Shown: piece by piece, positions 53,342 through 61,716 of the stretch | How the letters are laid out: each line of letters begins with the position of its first letter | Numbering within the stretch: position 1 is the stretch's first letter | NCBI RefSeq assembly: GCF_009856365.1 | Contig: NZ_WMEX01000006.1 | Location: 170,960-234,959, forward strand | From: Vreelandella halophila | Lineage (GTDB): Bacteria; Pseudomonadota; Gammaproteobacteria; Pseudomonadales; Oleiphilaceae | Reading direction: 5' to 3' | DNA: 64,000 bases | The notes under the pieces: model-generated | Databases searched by the model: none | The model's input: only the letters and a program-made list of their open reading frames with translations | What the model was told of the DNA's origin: nothing | Made by a program: the position numbers and the translations under genes

Positions 53342-54619
53342 ATGAGATTCTTCAATTTTGGAGACAAAGACGAGTACGGCCGCCAACGCCGCATTGAGCA
53401 CCGTGGTCGCTTCCTGCGCGCCAGCCGTACTGGTGGTGTCGCACTCCGAGCACAGGCTGAGGCGGCCGGTGTCAATGTTACCGCCAACACCAGCCAGGGT
53501 TTCCGGCTCTCCAGCACGCCGCTGCAAAATACCCAGGTTGCGCTCCAGAACGGGCGATTTGTGCTGCGGGGGCGTTACGGCAGTGGGCCTACCAAGCTGA
53601 ACGTCTCCAAAACCGGAGCAACCGTCAGTACGCGCAACGCGCTGGGCTCCTTCAACTGGATCAAGCCCAACCGTTCGTCGGCAAAAGTCGCCGGGGTTCA
53701 GGTCCGCGGTAAAAACGCCGCCTACCTCCAGGGCATCTACATGCTGTTCGTGGGCGCGGCGATGGCGCTCAAACTACTGGTTCAGCTGCTTGTGCTGGTG
53801 TTCCAGCTCGCAGTTTGGCTGGGCGATATGGTTTACCGCTTGGCCCTGGCTACGCCCTATGCCTGGGCTGTACTCAAGCGCCGTTTCCGGAACGGGCAAT
53901 TGCGCCGGCGGTTGTTGGAAGGCAGCGGGAAAACCTCCCCAACGATCGATGAGTGGTCTTCTCAGGAGCAGGTTGCCGGTATCGTTCTGATCCTGGTCAG
54001 TTGGGGGCAGGGCCAGCGTATGAGTGAGACGCTCAACAGCATTCAGGGTCGTGTCACTCAAAGTCAGGAATGGCCACTGCTGGCGAGTGCGGCGGAATGT
54101 CTGGATCCAGTTGCAGAGCGCCTGGAAAGTGCTCGGGAAAATGCTTCCGATCCCAAAGCCGGTGATCCCCGGCTGTTCATAGCGGCACTTGCGGGTGCGC
54201 TGGAAGAATCCGGCGATCAGCAGACAACGGCAGAAGCCATCCTCCAGGCTGACGAGTTGGCCTTGGCTGTAGGTGAACGAACGGAATTGCAGGAACAGTC
54301 GCTACAGGTCTATGGCGATTTCGCTGGTATCCGGTTTCAGGAACCTGAGGTTTCGCCCGCCGGTAGCGAGGAAGAAGCAAGAGATATGCAGGCGTCGACC
54401 CCCGAATATGGCGCCCCACAACGCTCTCGCGGGGATGCCGCTATTGATCTGAATACCGCCTCTTTTGAGGAACTGCAGGAAGTGCCTCATATGGGTCCCG
54501 AAAGGGCAGAGGAGGTTATCGCGATGCGTCCGGTTACCGATCTGAGCCAACTGCGCTCAATTGATGGCATCGGGGCGAAACGCCTCGCGGATATTGAGGC
54601 GCATGTACGTCTAGGGTGA
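53342..54619 (+). CDS. Membrane protein with C-terminal helix-hairpin-helix domain
   Basis: A 425-residue protein with an unusual layout. The N-terminus has repeats of beta type resembling DUF4236-like sequences (LRGRYGSGPTKLNVSKTGAT, then IKPNRSSAKVAGVQVRGK), a membrane region follows at about 128-180, then a helical part, and the C-terminal 60 residues are a ComEA-like double helix-hairpin-helix (IDLNTASFEELQEVPHMGPE, then LRSIDGIGAKRLADIEAH). The HhH suggests DNA binding near the membrane. No known system recognised. Confidence 0.65.
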   Translation: MRFFNFGDKDEYGRQRRIEHRGRFLRASRTGGVALRAQAEAAGVNVTANTSQGFRLSSTPLQNTQVALQNGRFVLRGRYGSGPTKLNVSKTGATVSTRNALGSFNWIKPNRSSAKVAGVQVRGKNAAYLQGIYMLFVGAAMALKLLVQLLVLVFQLAVWLGDMVYRLALATPYAWAVLKRRFRNGQLRRRLLEGSGKTSPTIDEWSSQEQVAGIVLILVSWGQGQRMSETLNSIQGRVTQSQEWPLLASAAECLDPVAERLESARENASDPKAGDPRLFIAALAGALEESGDQQTTAEAILQADELALAVGERTELQEQSLQVYGDFAGIRFQEPEVSPAGSEEEARDMQASTPEYGAPQRSRGDAAIDLNTASFEELQEVPHMGPERAEEVIAMRPVTDLSQLRSIDGIGAKRLADIEAHVRLG

Positions 54620-54673
54620 AGTAAACTCGCGCCCCCACCAAGGACAAACCCAGCTGCCTCCGGCGGGCTGAAA

Positions 54674-55687
54674 TTAACCTGCTTCTATACTCGCCGCTTT
54701 CTGGCGCTGCAGTGATGCCTCCAGAATCTTCATCGTTTCCCCGCGCAGGTACTCCGGCGCGAGAAGGTCCAGGTGGCTGGCCTGTGCTACCAGCCACCAT
54801 CTGAGATCCATGGTATCGCTCACCGTGGCCGTGAGCTCAAAACTCTCATCCGTTTCATTGAATATCTCCTGGTCCAGGCTCATGGGCGACTCGGCCAGGT
54901 GCAGCATGAATTCGGTATCACAACGAAGATGCAGCTGAATGGGGGTGTGGTGGAATGGCTGACCCATGGCGCCCGAATGGATGTATTGATCCAAGTCAAA
55001 GTCCTTCGGCCGATCAACAGCCTCATCCAGCAGGGCGCTGCTACTGGCCCGGTGCAGAGCGAGCTGCCGGATTCCTTCCCGCCCATCAATGGTTCCAATT
55101 AGATAAACATTGGGATCTCGGAAGATGAGGCCGTATGGATGGACACGGATTGTCTCCGGTTCTGGCCATGATCGAGCTTTGTAGACCAGCTCGCACTGGA
55201 GGTCCTTAAGCAATGCTTCCGTGATGGTTTCCAGCACCTCGCCATTCACCTCCGGGCGCCGCGTCATCAGGCCACGATTAATGACGCGAACCCGCTCCGG
55301 CCATCGGCCAAGAGGATTGTCTCGCCTTCCCAATGTCTCCTGTGCCTCCCGGAAGTGAGGCTGAAGATGCTCCAGTGCCCGTTGGGGCAGAACTGGAGCA
55401 AGGTAGGCGCGAGCCAGCTCCAGCGTCAGGGCTGCAGGCATGTCCAGTGCCGGAATCATGCTGGCAGCAGCCGAGGCGTTATAGGACCAGGCGTAAGGGC
55501 GCGCGGACTCATCCACCATCAGCGGAAAGTGGGCGGAAAGCTTCTCCAGATCTCGCTGGATGGAGCGTAGCGTCAGTTGGAACCCGTGTTCCTCCAGATC
55601 CTCCGCCAGCTTGGATGTGGTGACCGTACGGGGATAGCGTGGGATCATCCGGAGCATGGTCAGGTAACGGATGCTGGTTTCGGCCAT
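54674..55687 (-). CDS. WYL-domain transcriptional regulator
   Basis: A 337-residue regulator: a winged helix-turn-helix (about 1-65; TSIRYLTMLRMIPRYPRTVT, LTLRSIQRDLEKLSAHFPL) and a WYL domain (about 120-210; LVYKARSWPEPETIRVHPYG, LIFRDPNVYLIGTIDGREGI), then a C-terminal WCX-like domain. WYL proteins of this size (BrxR/CapW type) often control phage-defence or stress genes. ATG at 55687 starts the HTH; upstream frame has no similarity. Convergent with the HhH gene. Confidence 0.88.
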   Translation of the reverse strand: MAETSIRYLTMLRMIPRYPRTVTTSKLAEDLEEHGFQLTLRSIQRDLEKLSAHFPLMVDESARPYAWSYNASAAASMIPALDMPAALTLELARAYLAPVLPQRALEHLQPHFREAQETLGRRDNPLGRWPERVRVINRGLMTRRPEVNGEVLETITEALLKDLQCELVYKARSWPEPETIRVHPYGLIFRDPNVYLIGTIDGREGIRQLALHRASSSALLDEAVDRPKDFDLDQYIHSGAMGQPFHHTPIQLHLRCDTEFMLHLAESPMSLDQEIFNETDESFELTATVSDTMDLRWWLVAQASHLDLLAPEYLRGETMKILEASLQRQKAASIEAG

Positions 55688-55791
55688 GGGGAGACTCTTA
55701 AGTTGGTGACTGAAAACCGTATAGAGTGTAGATGCTGAACCCCTTCGACGACAGCCACTGTCGGGGGGGGAAGGATCTGATGAGGAAGTCA

Positions 55792-55807
55792 GGTTTAGGC
55801 CTAAGAT
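55792..55807. repeat. Palindrome copy e (partial)
   Basis: GGTTTAGGCCTAAG: the left 13 bases match the palindrome, the right end has diverged. It lies 27 bp upstream of the small MazE-tail-like gene. Confidence 0.65.
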
Positions 55808-55833
55808 ACACACGGGCATCAGTGGAGGGTGCT

Positions 55834-55965
55834 ATGCGAAGGCTCTACACGCTCGATGAGCTACTGAGTCAATGCGATCCTAATTCGCCTTTCCCGGAGG
55901 AGATTAAGGCTTGGGAGCAGGCGGATTCCGTAGGAGAGGAATGGGGGAGAGATGCCGGGGCGTAA
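55834..55965 (+). CDS. Short peptide resembling the C-terminus of MazE/ChpS antitoxins
   Basis: A 43-residue peptide: RRLYTLDELLSQCDPNSPF followed by PEEIKAWEQADSVGEEWG. This is the toxin-wrapping tail of MazE/PemI-type antitoxins (YTLEELL..CD......W....VG.E) without the DNA-binding half. A GGAGGG ribosome binding site 6 bp before the ATG at 55834 suggests it is translated. No MazF-type toxin follows. It could be a remnant or a mini-antitoxin. Confidence 0.55.
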   Translation: MRRLYTLDELLSQCDPNSPFPEEIKAWEQADSVGEEWGRDAGA

Positions 55966-55990
55966 GCCCCGGCGCATAGGAGGGAACGGG

Positions 55991-57601
55991 TCAGTTTGCG
56001 ACGCGCTTGAGTGTGCCGACAGTATCGCCATTCACCCAATTGAGGGTTTCAGTGCCGCGTACATAGATGTAGCGGGTTGTAAGGGTGCCACCGTTGCCAT
56101 CAGCCTTGGAGTAGGCCCGATTGAGCTCACGCCAGGTGCATGCGCTCATGTCGTCACAACCCGGAGCAACATCGGCACCGCTACCAGACGGGCTGGTGCT
56201 GAAGTTGACAGTGCTCTCAGGGAAGGATTCCTTGTCACTCCCGCCAATACCGACTTCAGTCCACTCACCATCTGTCAGATCAACCGTATGCTCGACTGCT
56301 TCGAGCCGGTCCATAACGGTGACGAAGAATCCTTGCTCTTCAAAGCTGTCAGCACGCTCTTCAGACTGAGCAGGCACGCCGCTCTTGGTGAAGTAGTCTC
56401 GCTTGATCCGGATCAAGCGATCGCCACCAAGACGGTCTACGAAAGCTACATCGGAATACCCGACAATAGGTCCGTTGTGGTTGCTGCTTTCTTCGCAGTA
56501 ATCAACCTCATCGTGGTTGACAGCACCCCCGTCAGGGTTGTTGGCAAAGTAGGCGTCGGACATGCACAGTGCATCCCAATCCGTAACGGTGGTCCGCAGA
56601 TCCGCCAGGCTGCAGACAGGGCCGCAATCCAGATCGATAATGCCCTCGGCATCAATGTCCCACTCGACACCGGTGTTACCGTTGCGAGTCACCTGAGTGA
56701 ACCGGTTACCATCAGCGGTGCTGGCATAATCAACCGTGCTGCAGGTGCCGTCTGTTTCCGTGCGAATCTCATCACCGTACTGGAAGCCGCTCTCGTCATT
56801 TATCACCAGCCGCGACTGTCCGGCATCCTCGCAGCTTGAGTGCGTCTCGTTGGCGCCCGGGGTATCCGCAAACGCCTGACCAAAAGCCTCACGATAACTG
56901 GCGGTCACATCCCAAGTTCCACTCAGATCGATGGCAGCATCATCAATGTTGCTCAGGGTCTGCTCAAGGTGGTTGCCAGCATCGGTGAAGCCGACGAGTG
57001 ATTGGACATCGGTCCCAGCCGTAGTGAATAGTGTAGCTACAGCAGTTTGACTGGAGAGGTCGTCGGCTTCTGAGGCCAGATCAAACCCAATGGGCGCTCC
57101 ACCGTCTTTGTCAAAACTGCCGGGAATCGAGATCACAGAGTCGCTGTCAGAGGCATCGATGGTCTGGAGAACTCGCAGGATATTGATCGCCTCATGCGGG
57201 TGACCCGCCACGTTGGCGTTATCGATTGCCACATGTGACATCGTATCCATTGGCGTTGTGTAGAGTTCGGCATCGGTGAAGATCAGACGATCATTGCCAA
57301 GGTAAAACGCTACTGCCTCACCGGGCTCGAAATCGAATGAGCCATTCTCATCGGTTTTCTGGACTCCGGCGGAGGCTGTCCAGTAGGTCATGCCTTCCAC
57401 GGCCGCATCCTGGAGCTCACCTGTCTGAGCGCCTTCGAGTTCCGTGGTACTGTCCATGGTTTGCTGGGTGGCCGTCTCAGGGTCCTGTGAGCCACCGGAG
57501 CCAGACGAAGATCCTCCGAAGCACCCAGCCAAAGCCAGAGCCAGGCCTGTTACGGCGAATCGAGAGGCCATTTTCCCCTGCGCGTAGATCGTGTTTTTCA
57601 C
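55991..57601 (-). CDS. Large secreted lipoprotein, unknown
   Basis: A 536-residue predicted lipoprotein (lipobox LALAGC, Cys about 27) with a Gly/Ser linker (GGSSSGSGGS) and an acidic, cysteine-containing beta-rich body with no family I can name. Start is GTG at 57601 after GGAAGG; an internal ATG ten codons later also has AGGGGA and would give a shorter signal. It is the last of four exported-protein genes in a row on this strand. Confidence 0.65.
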   Translation of the reverse strand: MKNTIYAQGKMASRFAVTGLALALAGCFGGSSSGSGGSQDPETATQQTMDSTTELEGAQTGELQDAAVEGMTYWTASAGVQKTDENGSFDFEPGEAVAFYLGNDRLIFTDAELYTTPMDTMSHVAIDNANVAGHPHEAINILRVLQTIDASDSDSVISIPGSFDKDGGAPIGFDLASEADDLSSQTAVATLFTTAGTDVQSLVGFTDAGNHLEQTLSNIDDAAIDLSGTWDVTASYREAFGQAFADTPGANETHSSCEDAGQSRLVINDESGFQYGDEIRTETDGTCSTVDYASTADGNRFTQVTRNGNTGVEWDIDAEGIIDLDCGPVCSLADLRTTVTDWDALCMSDAYFANNPDGGAVNHDEVDYCEESSNHNGPIVGYSDVAFVDRLGGDRLIRIKRDYFTKSGVPAQSEERADSFEEQGFFVTVMDRLEAVEHTVDLTDGEWTEVGIGGSDKESFPESTVNFSTSPSGSGADVAPGCDDMSACTWRELNRAYSKADGNGGTLTTRYIYVRGTETLNWVNGDTVGTLKRVAN

Positions 57602-57716
57602 GTTTTTTTCCTTCCTTGCTGTTGTTTGTCCTTATCGGACGTTGGTCAGGGGTAAAACCGGGCGCTCATTCCACTCTGCGGGCAGAACAGGTTTCCCGCA
57701 CCCCTGGTGCCTATTG

Positions 57717-57748
57717 ATCAAAAGCAGCGCCGTAGCGCTGCTTTTGAT
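57717..57748. terminator. Bidirectional terminator
   Basis: Perfect 14-bp arms (ATCAAAAGCAGCGC and GCGCTGCTTTTGAT) with a 4-base loop, with TTTT tails inside the stems on both strands. On the minus strand it directly follows the stop of the SHOCT-like lipoprotein gene. Confidence 0.75.
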
Positions 57749-57751
57749 GGA

Positions 57752-58180
57752 TCAGTATTTCTCCCGAATCCGACGACGCTTCATCATGTACTCGTCTTCG
57801 GAGATCTCATCCGCCATGCGCTGTTCGTCGAGTTCATCGAGCTTCTCATTCCGAAGATCTTCCACGTGGGCCACAGTGGCGAAATAGTTGGCGGTACGTG
57901 CACCGTTATAGCCACTTACCGGATCCCACAGAATTGAGGCGGGCCAAAGCAGGGTGTTGGCTACAGCGGGCCCATAGTGCCCTGTGTACCAGGAACCACC
58001 TCCAGGCAGCAGACCCGCAGCGGTGGCGCCTCCAGTGCTCTTTTCCTGAACTACCAGGCCACGGGCTTCGTACTCGGCCAGTTGGCGGCTTTGGCTGGAC
58101 GTCAAGGGGGATGCGCAGCCGGCGGCAATGGAGCCTGCCAGAGCGACAACGGATAGCTTGGTTGAGACTGCTTTCTTCAT
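57752..58180 (-). CDS. Lipoprotein with SHOCT-like C-terminus
   Basis: A 142-residue predicted lipoprotein: signal peptide ending IAAGC (Cys about 22), a Gly-rich hydrophobic middle (AAGLLPGGGSWYTGHYGPAV) and a charged helical tail (DEQRMADEISEDEYMMKRRR) resembling SHOCT oligomerisation motifs. ATG at 58180 follows GAGGAA. Followed by a strong terminator. Function unknown. Confidence 0.65.
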   Translation of the reverse strand: MKKAVSTKLSVVALAGSIAAGCASPLTSSQSRQLAEYEARGLVVQEKSTGGATAAGLLPGGGSWYTGHYGPAVANTLLWPASILWDPVSGYNGARTANYFATVAHVEDLRNEKLDELDEQRMADEISEDEYMMKRRRIREKY

Positions 58181-58292
58181 CGGTTTTCCTCTTTTGGGTT
58201 TGGGGTTTATCAAAGCTGCATAGCCAGGCTTAGGGTTTTCCGAAACGAATTTAGGATTCTTTTCTCAGGGGATTGATCTTGGATTTGACCTG

Positions 58293-59834
58293 CTATTGGA
58301 CGCTCTGGCGTTTTGCCGACGCGACGGATTCCGAGTCGCTGCACTTGATAGTTGTAGCGACATCCAGGGGCTTAAGAGAGCCTTGGCAGTTACTGAGATC
58401 CTGTTTGCAGACCTGAACGCCATAGTCCGTGTCAAAAGGACTTGAAAGCCTGAAAACGAACTCTGCCTCTGTAGAACCTTCAATAAGGTTGTCGGGTTCC
58501 GCGGCTAGAGGGTTGTCCGCGTCTCCTTCAAATACCATCAGCTCATAGTCTTCAGGGATTGAGACAGTTCCGTCGTAGGTCAGCTCATAGAGCTCACATA
58601 CTGGAATAGAGACCGGGGAATGTTGGGTGAATAAAGCGTTATTGCAGCGGGAGGGGTCGGCGAGGACTTGTTGAGCGGTCACTCCGCCGTTGATTTGCGG
58701 GCCAAAGGCGTTCTCAACCATCAGTGGTGCATTAAGGATGCCTCGGCCAAGGGAGTTACTTTGGCTGGCAACGCCTGTTGCCGAGGCGGAAACCCAGTCG
58801 CGAACAGTTTGAGGGGTACTGATCCCCGCGAGACTTTGAGTATAAGCAATAATCCCGGCAACAATGGGGCTTGAAAAGGAGGTGCCATCCCAGCGCGAAG
58901 TTTGGTATGTTCCGTTGCCATCGGTGCCGCTGGCAGCTATAACATCGACGCCCTGGGCGGCGATGTCGACAGAGCTACCATAATTGGTGAAGTTGGCTTG
59001 AGACCCTGAACGGTCGACCGCTGCAACGGTCATTACGTTGTCGCAGTTTCCGGGGGCTATATCTGCGCTGGACCGCGAGTCATTACCGGCAGAAACAACG
59101 ATGGTCACACCGCGGGAGTCCGCGTAATTGATAGCCGGTTGTAAGTCGGTATTCGAGCAATCAACAGGGTCATTTGAGGCAATGCTGATGTTAATTACAT
59201 CCACAGGTTCATCAAGCGTGGGGTACCCCTGACCCTCAAGATCCGGATCAGCCGCCGCCCAGCGAATACCAGTTGCAACCTCGCTGAGAAGACCACTTCC
59301 GTTACACCCAAGAACTCGCACGCCATAGAGGTCGACATCAGCAATGCCGGCAAGCAGGAAGTTATTGTTGGTAGTTGCTCCAATGATACTGCCGACAGCC
59401 TGCCCGTGGGTGGTAGGGCAGGTGTCGGGATCATATTGACGGAAGTCATCCCCTACCTGAATACCTTGGTCAGTGTCTGCTGACGTAAGATTGACGCCAC
59501 CTTGCCAGTTCATATCGGGGCTGTTGTAGAAGCCTCCATCCAATACTGCGACACGCACTGACTCCTTCGGGTAGTCGCTAAATGCCTTATGGACTGACTC
59601 AATCTCTGAGCGCCCTTTGTAGGCGTCAGTCAGTACGTCCCAATAAAGCTGGTCAGAGTAACGGGTGTCGTCATATAGGGTTACATCGGCCGGTACGACA
59701 GCGTTGGCATTATCAACAGGCTCTGGCGCATCCGGTAGCTGTGGATTGCTCATCACGATGTCTGATGCGTGTACCTGAGGTGTGACGAACATGGCGAGAG
59801 TTGCAGCCACTGTAAAACGAATGTAGCGAACCAA
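58293..59834 (-). CDS. Subtilisin-like serine protease (S8)
   Basis: A 513-residue exported protease. Signal peptide ends VHA (about 23). Catalytic residues: Asp99 in VRVAVLDGGF, His143 in TTHGQAVGSI, Ser319 in WDGTSFSSPIVAG, oxyanion Asn251 in VVSAGNDS. Several cysteines suggest disulfides. There is no clear inhibitor-I9 propeptide between the signal peptide and Asp99, and no C-terminal anchor. Start is TTG at 59834 with AAGGAT upstream. The lipoprotein gene 21 bp upstream is probably in the same operon. Confidence 0.9.
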   Translation of the reverse strand: MVRYIRFTVAATLAMFVTPQVHASDIVMSNPQLPDAPEPVDNANAVVPADVTLYDDTRYSDQLYWDVLTDAYKGRSEIESVHKAFSDYPKESVRVAVLDGGFYNSPDMNWQGGVNLTSADTDQGIQVGDDFRQYDPDTCPTTHGQAVGSIIGATTNNNFLLAGIADVDLYGVRVLGCNGSGLLSEVATGIRWAAADPDLEGQGYPTLDEPVDVINISIASNDPVDCSNTDLQPAINYADSRGVTIVVSAGNDSRSSADIAPGNCDNVMTVAAVDRSGSQANFTNYGSSVDIAAQGVDVIAASGTDGNGTYQTSRWDGTSFSSPIVAGIIAYTQSLAGISTPQTVRDWVSASATGVASQSNSLGRGILNAPLMVENAFGPQINGGVTAQQVLADPSRCNNALFTQHSPVSIPVCELYELTYDGTVSIPEDYELMVFEGDADNPLAAEPDNLIEGSTEAEFVFRLSSPFDTDYGVQVCKQDLSNCQGSLKPLDVATTIKCSDSESVASAKRQSVQ

Positions 59835-59855
59835 AGCAGATCCTTCTGGGATGGA

Positions 59856-60806
59856 TTAAAAGGAAGTCGAGGATGATGTAGTGCTGGAGGCACACATCAG
59901 CTTGCCCGAATCGTGTGCGATTTCACGTAGCCAGACATAGGCATCGTCGAAACGGAACGTGCCACTCTTGGTCTGCCCAAAACGCTCACTGCCATGAAAT
60001 CGTGAAAAGCTGTGTGTCTCCGGTCGGTACTGGATCGTGGTCCCGGTGAGGTCCGGGGCAAAATCCGAGGCTGAATCGGGGATGGTTTCGATATTAGCCA
60101 GGTTCAGATCCCCTGCTGTTTCCATCTCAGACTGGAAGGAATCGACAGCCGGCTGAAGAGCCCAATCACCTACGTCACCACTGAGGTAGTTGTTCAGAGA
60201 GGTTTCGACATAATCGGCCCGGCTGCGGGCAGAGAATTTCCAGGCTTCAGAGCCGTCGTCGTAATCAGTTAGGAGTGTCTGCTTCCGGGATTTGGTGATA
60301 TCACCGCGCAAATAGAGTAAGTCGAGGACATGAGCGACATAGCGTCGATCCTCATGGAGATCGATTACCGTTTCAGTTCGCTCAACGATAAGCTCTGCTT
60401 CTTTTACAAGATCCTCGGCAGAGGTATTGGCGACCTTGATCTTGGCGCTTTCAAGAAGGTTCCCGTTGTCGGCACGGGCCTTGAGGGTGAAAGAGACTGG
60501 GCGATCAACGTCACCCAACCGAATCCTGAAAACGCCTTCGCGCACCTTGGAGATGGAGATGCTGGGAACATCTCCGCTGAGTTCGAGTTTCTCAGCCTCA
60601 GCAGCACTGATTGTGATCGTTTGGGACTCATCAAGAGCCATTGAGTCAGCTAGCTCAACAGCGTCCTCAGATGGGGGCACATCAGCAGAGCCTTCATCCG
60701 GGGCACCGCTACCACCACCACCGCAACCAGTTAAAACAACCGCGAGCAGGGCGCTCCCTACCCACCCTGCGCTCAGACCAAATCCCTGAGCCGTAAGCAG
60801 CTTCAT
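59856..60806 (-). CDS. Lipoprotein upstream of the subtilase
   Basis: A 316-residue predicted lipoprotein: signal peptide with lipobox VVLTGC and a GGGGSG linker, a beta-rich domain (about 60-130: ITISAAEAEKLELSGDVPSI) and a helical domain (about 130-230), ending in a Thr/Ser-rich tail with a single cysteine. GAGGGA precedes the ATG at 60806. It is 21 bp from the protease start. A role as chaperone, inhibitor or substrate of the protease is only a hypothesis. Confidence 0.65.
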   Translation of the reverse strand: MKLLTAQGFGLSAGWVGSALLAVVLTGCGGGGSGAPDEGSADVPPSEDAVELADSMALDESQTITISAAEAEKLELSGDVPSISISKVREGVFRIRLGDVDRPVSFTLKARADNGNLLESAKIKVANTSAEDLVKEAELIVERTETVIDLHEDRRYVAHVLDLLYLRGDITKSRKQTLLTDYDDGSEAWKFSARSRADYVETSLNNYLSGDVGDWALQPAVDSFQSEMETAGDLNLANIETIPDSASDFAPDLTGTTIQYRPETHSFSRFHGSERFGQTKSGTFRFDDAYVWLREIAHDSGKLMCASSTTSSSTSF

Positions 60807-61071
60807 ATGATCCCTCAAATGACATCAAGCTTTCCGGCGGATTGTAGTTTTGTAATTTCACCTTGCAAGGTAAGCGCTGAAAAAATTGCAGAATTTAATC
60901 CGCTATACCCATAGCAGAGAAGCTCTCAGGATGTAGGCAGGCTGAAGAAGCAGATGTTTAGGCTAACTAGTCGCGTAATCAATTAGGTAAGGCTCCATGA
61001 TCCATGCATGGCACAGCCTTTTGGAGTAGCGGAGGAAATTCCCGTGCCTGCCAGAGAGTCCATTGCCGGAC

Positions 61072-61503
61072 TCACTGAGGAATACCGTGCTCAATACGAC
61101 CGATAACGCAGCGCACTCTTTCCGTGTCATCGGCCGATACGGCCATGTTTACTGGTAATCCACCATTCAATGCTTTAACGGGTGACTGCGCCCAACGAAT
61201 TGCTGTTTCCAAATCCCCTTCAAAAAGCTCATTGGCCCAGGAGAGAATACATAGGAGACGCAAAAAGCGCTCTTGAGAATGGGAGTCCAGACCGCTTCTA
61301 AGCTGGGCGTGAGAGAGGGCGTCAACTGGTAATCCCAATGACCGTTCGAGGCTTTCCTGGTGCAGACCGCTACCGAGGAGATTGCGGATAACTTCCATCT
61401 GGCAATCGGGGTTCGATAGGGCTGAGACTGGCTCTGTCCCCTGGGATGATGGGGCTAAGGCTTCCCAGAGGCTGGGGTGACCGGGATTCTCGTCTTCACT
61501 CAT
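61072..61503 (-). CDS. Second MbcA/ParS/Xre-type antitoxin-like protein
   Basis: A 143-residue protein whose C-terminal part has the toxin-binding domain layout (ILSWANELFEGDLETAIRWA, QSPVKALNGGLPVNMAVS, RVRCVIGRIEHGIPQ). The N-terminal part is helical (LLGSGLHQESLERSLGLPVD). No RES-type toxin is adjacent: the upstream side is the divergent SRAP gene and the downstream side is non-coding. Different enough from the protein at 50808-51143 not to be a recent copy. Confidence 0.65.
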   Translation of the reverse strand: MSEDENPGHPSLWEALAPSSQGTEPVSALSNPDCQMEVIRNLLGSGLHQESLERSLGLPVDALSHAQLRSGLDSHSQERFLRLLCILSWANELFEGDLETAIRWAQSPVKALNGGLPVNMAVSADDTERVRCVIGRIEHGIPQ

Positions 61504-61655
61504 TCAGCGCAACCTCAAATATCGCAGCCTTCAGCAAATGGGTCAGAAAAGTGCAAAGGAAACAGGGGCATATGTGCTTTGTATATACAGAAATACCCCG
61601 TGCCTTCTGTCAATTGATTGTGCCAAACTTCCAGCTTACGGGGGAGGAATCCGGC

Positions 61656-61712
61656 ATGAGTGAACCACGGAGCAGTGCTGAAGTAACGTCCGACATTATT
61701 TTTGGGGGCTGA
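61656..61712 (+). CDS. Possible 18-codon leader frame
   Basis: MSEPRSSAEVTSDIIFGG is preceded by a strong GGGGGAGGA and ends 4 bp before the SRAP-protein start. It may couple translation to that gene or be the remains of a lost gene. Confidence 0.35.
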   Translation: MSEPRSSAEVTSDIIFGG

Positions 61713-61716
61713 TGCC

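Noticed and set aside
61570..61600. Possible LexA box (GTATATACAG) upstream of the SRAP gene
   Set aside because: Only the right half fits CTG-N10-CAG; the left half does not, so SOS control cannot be claimed.
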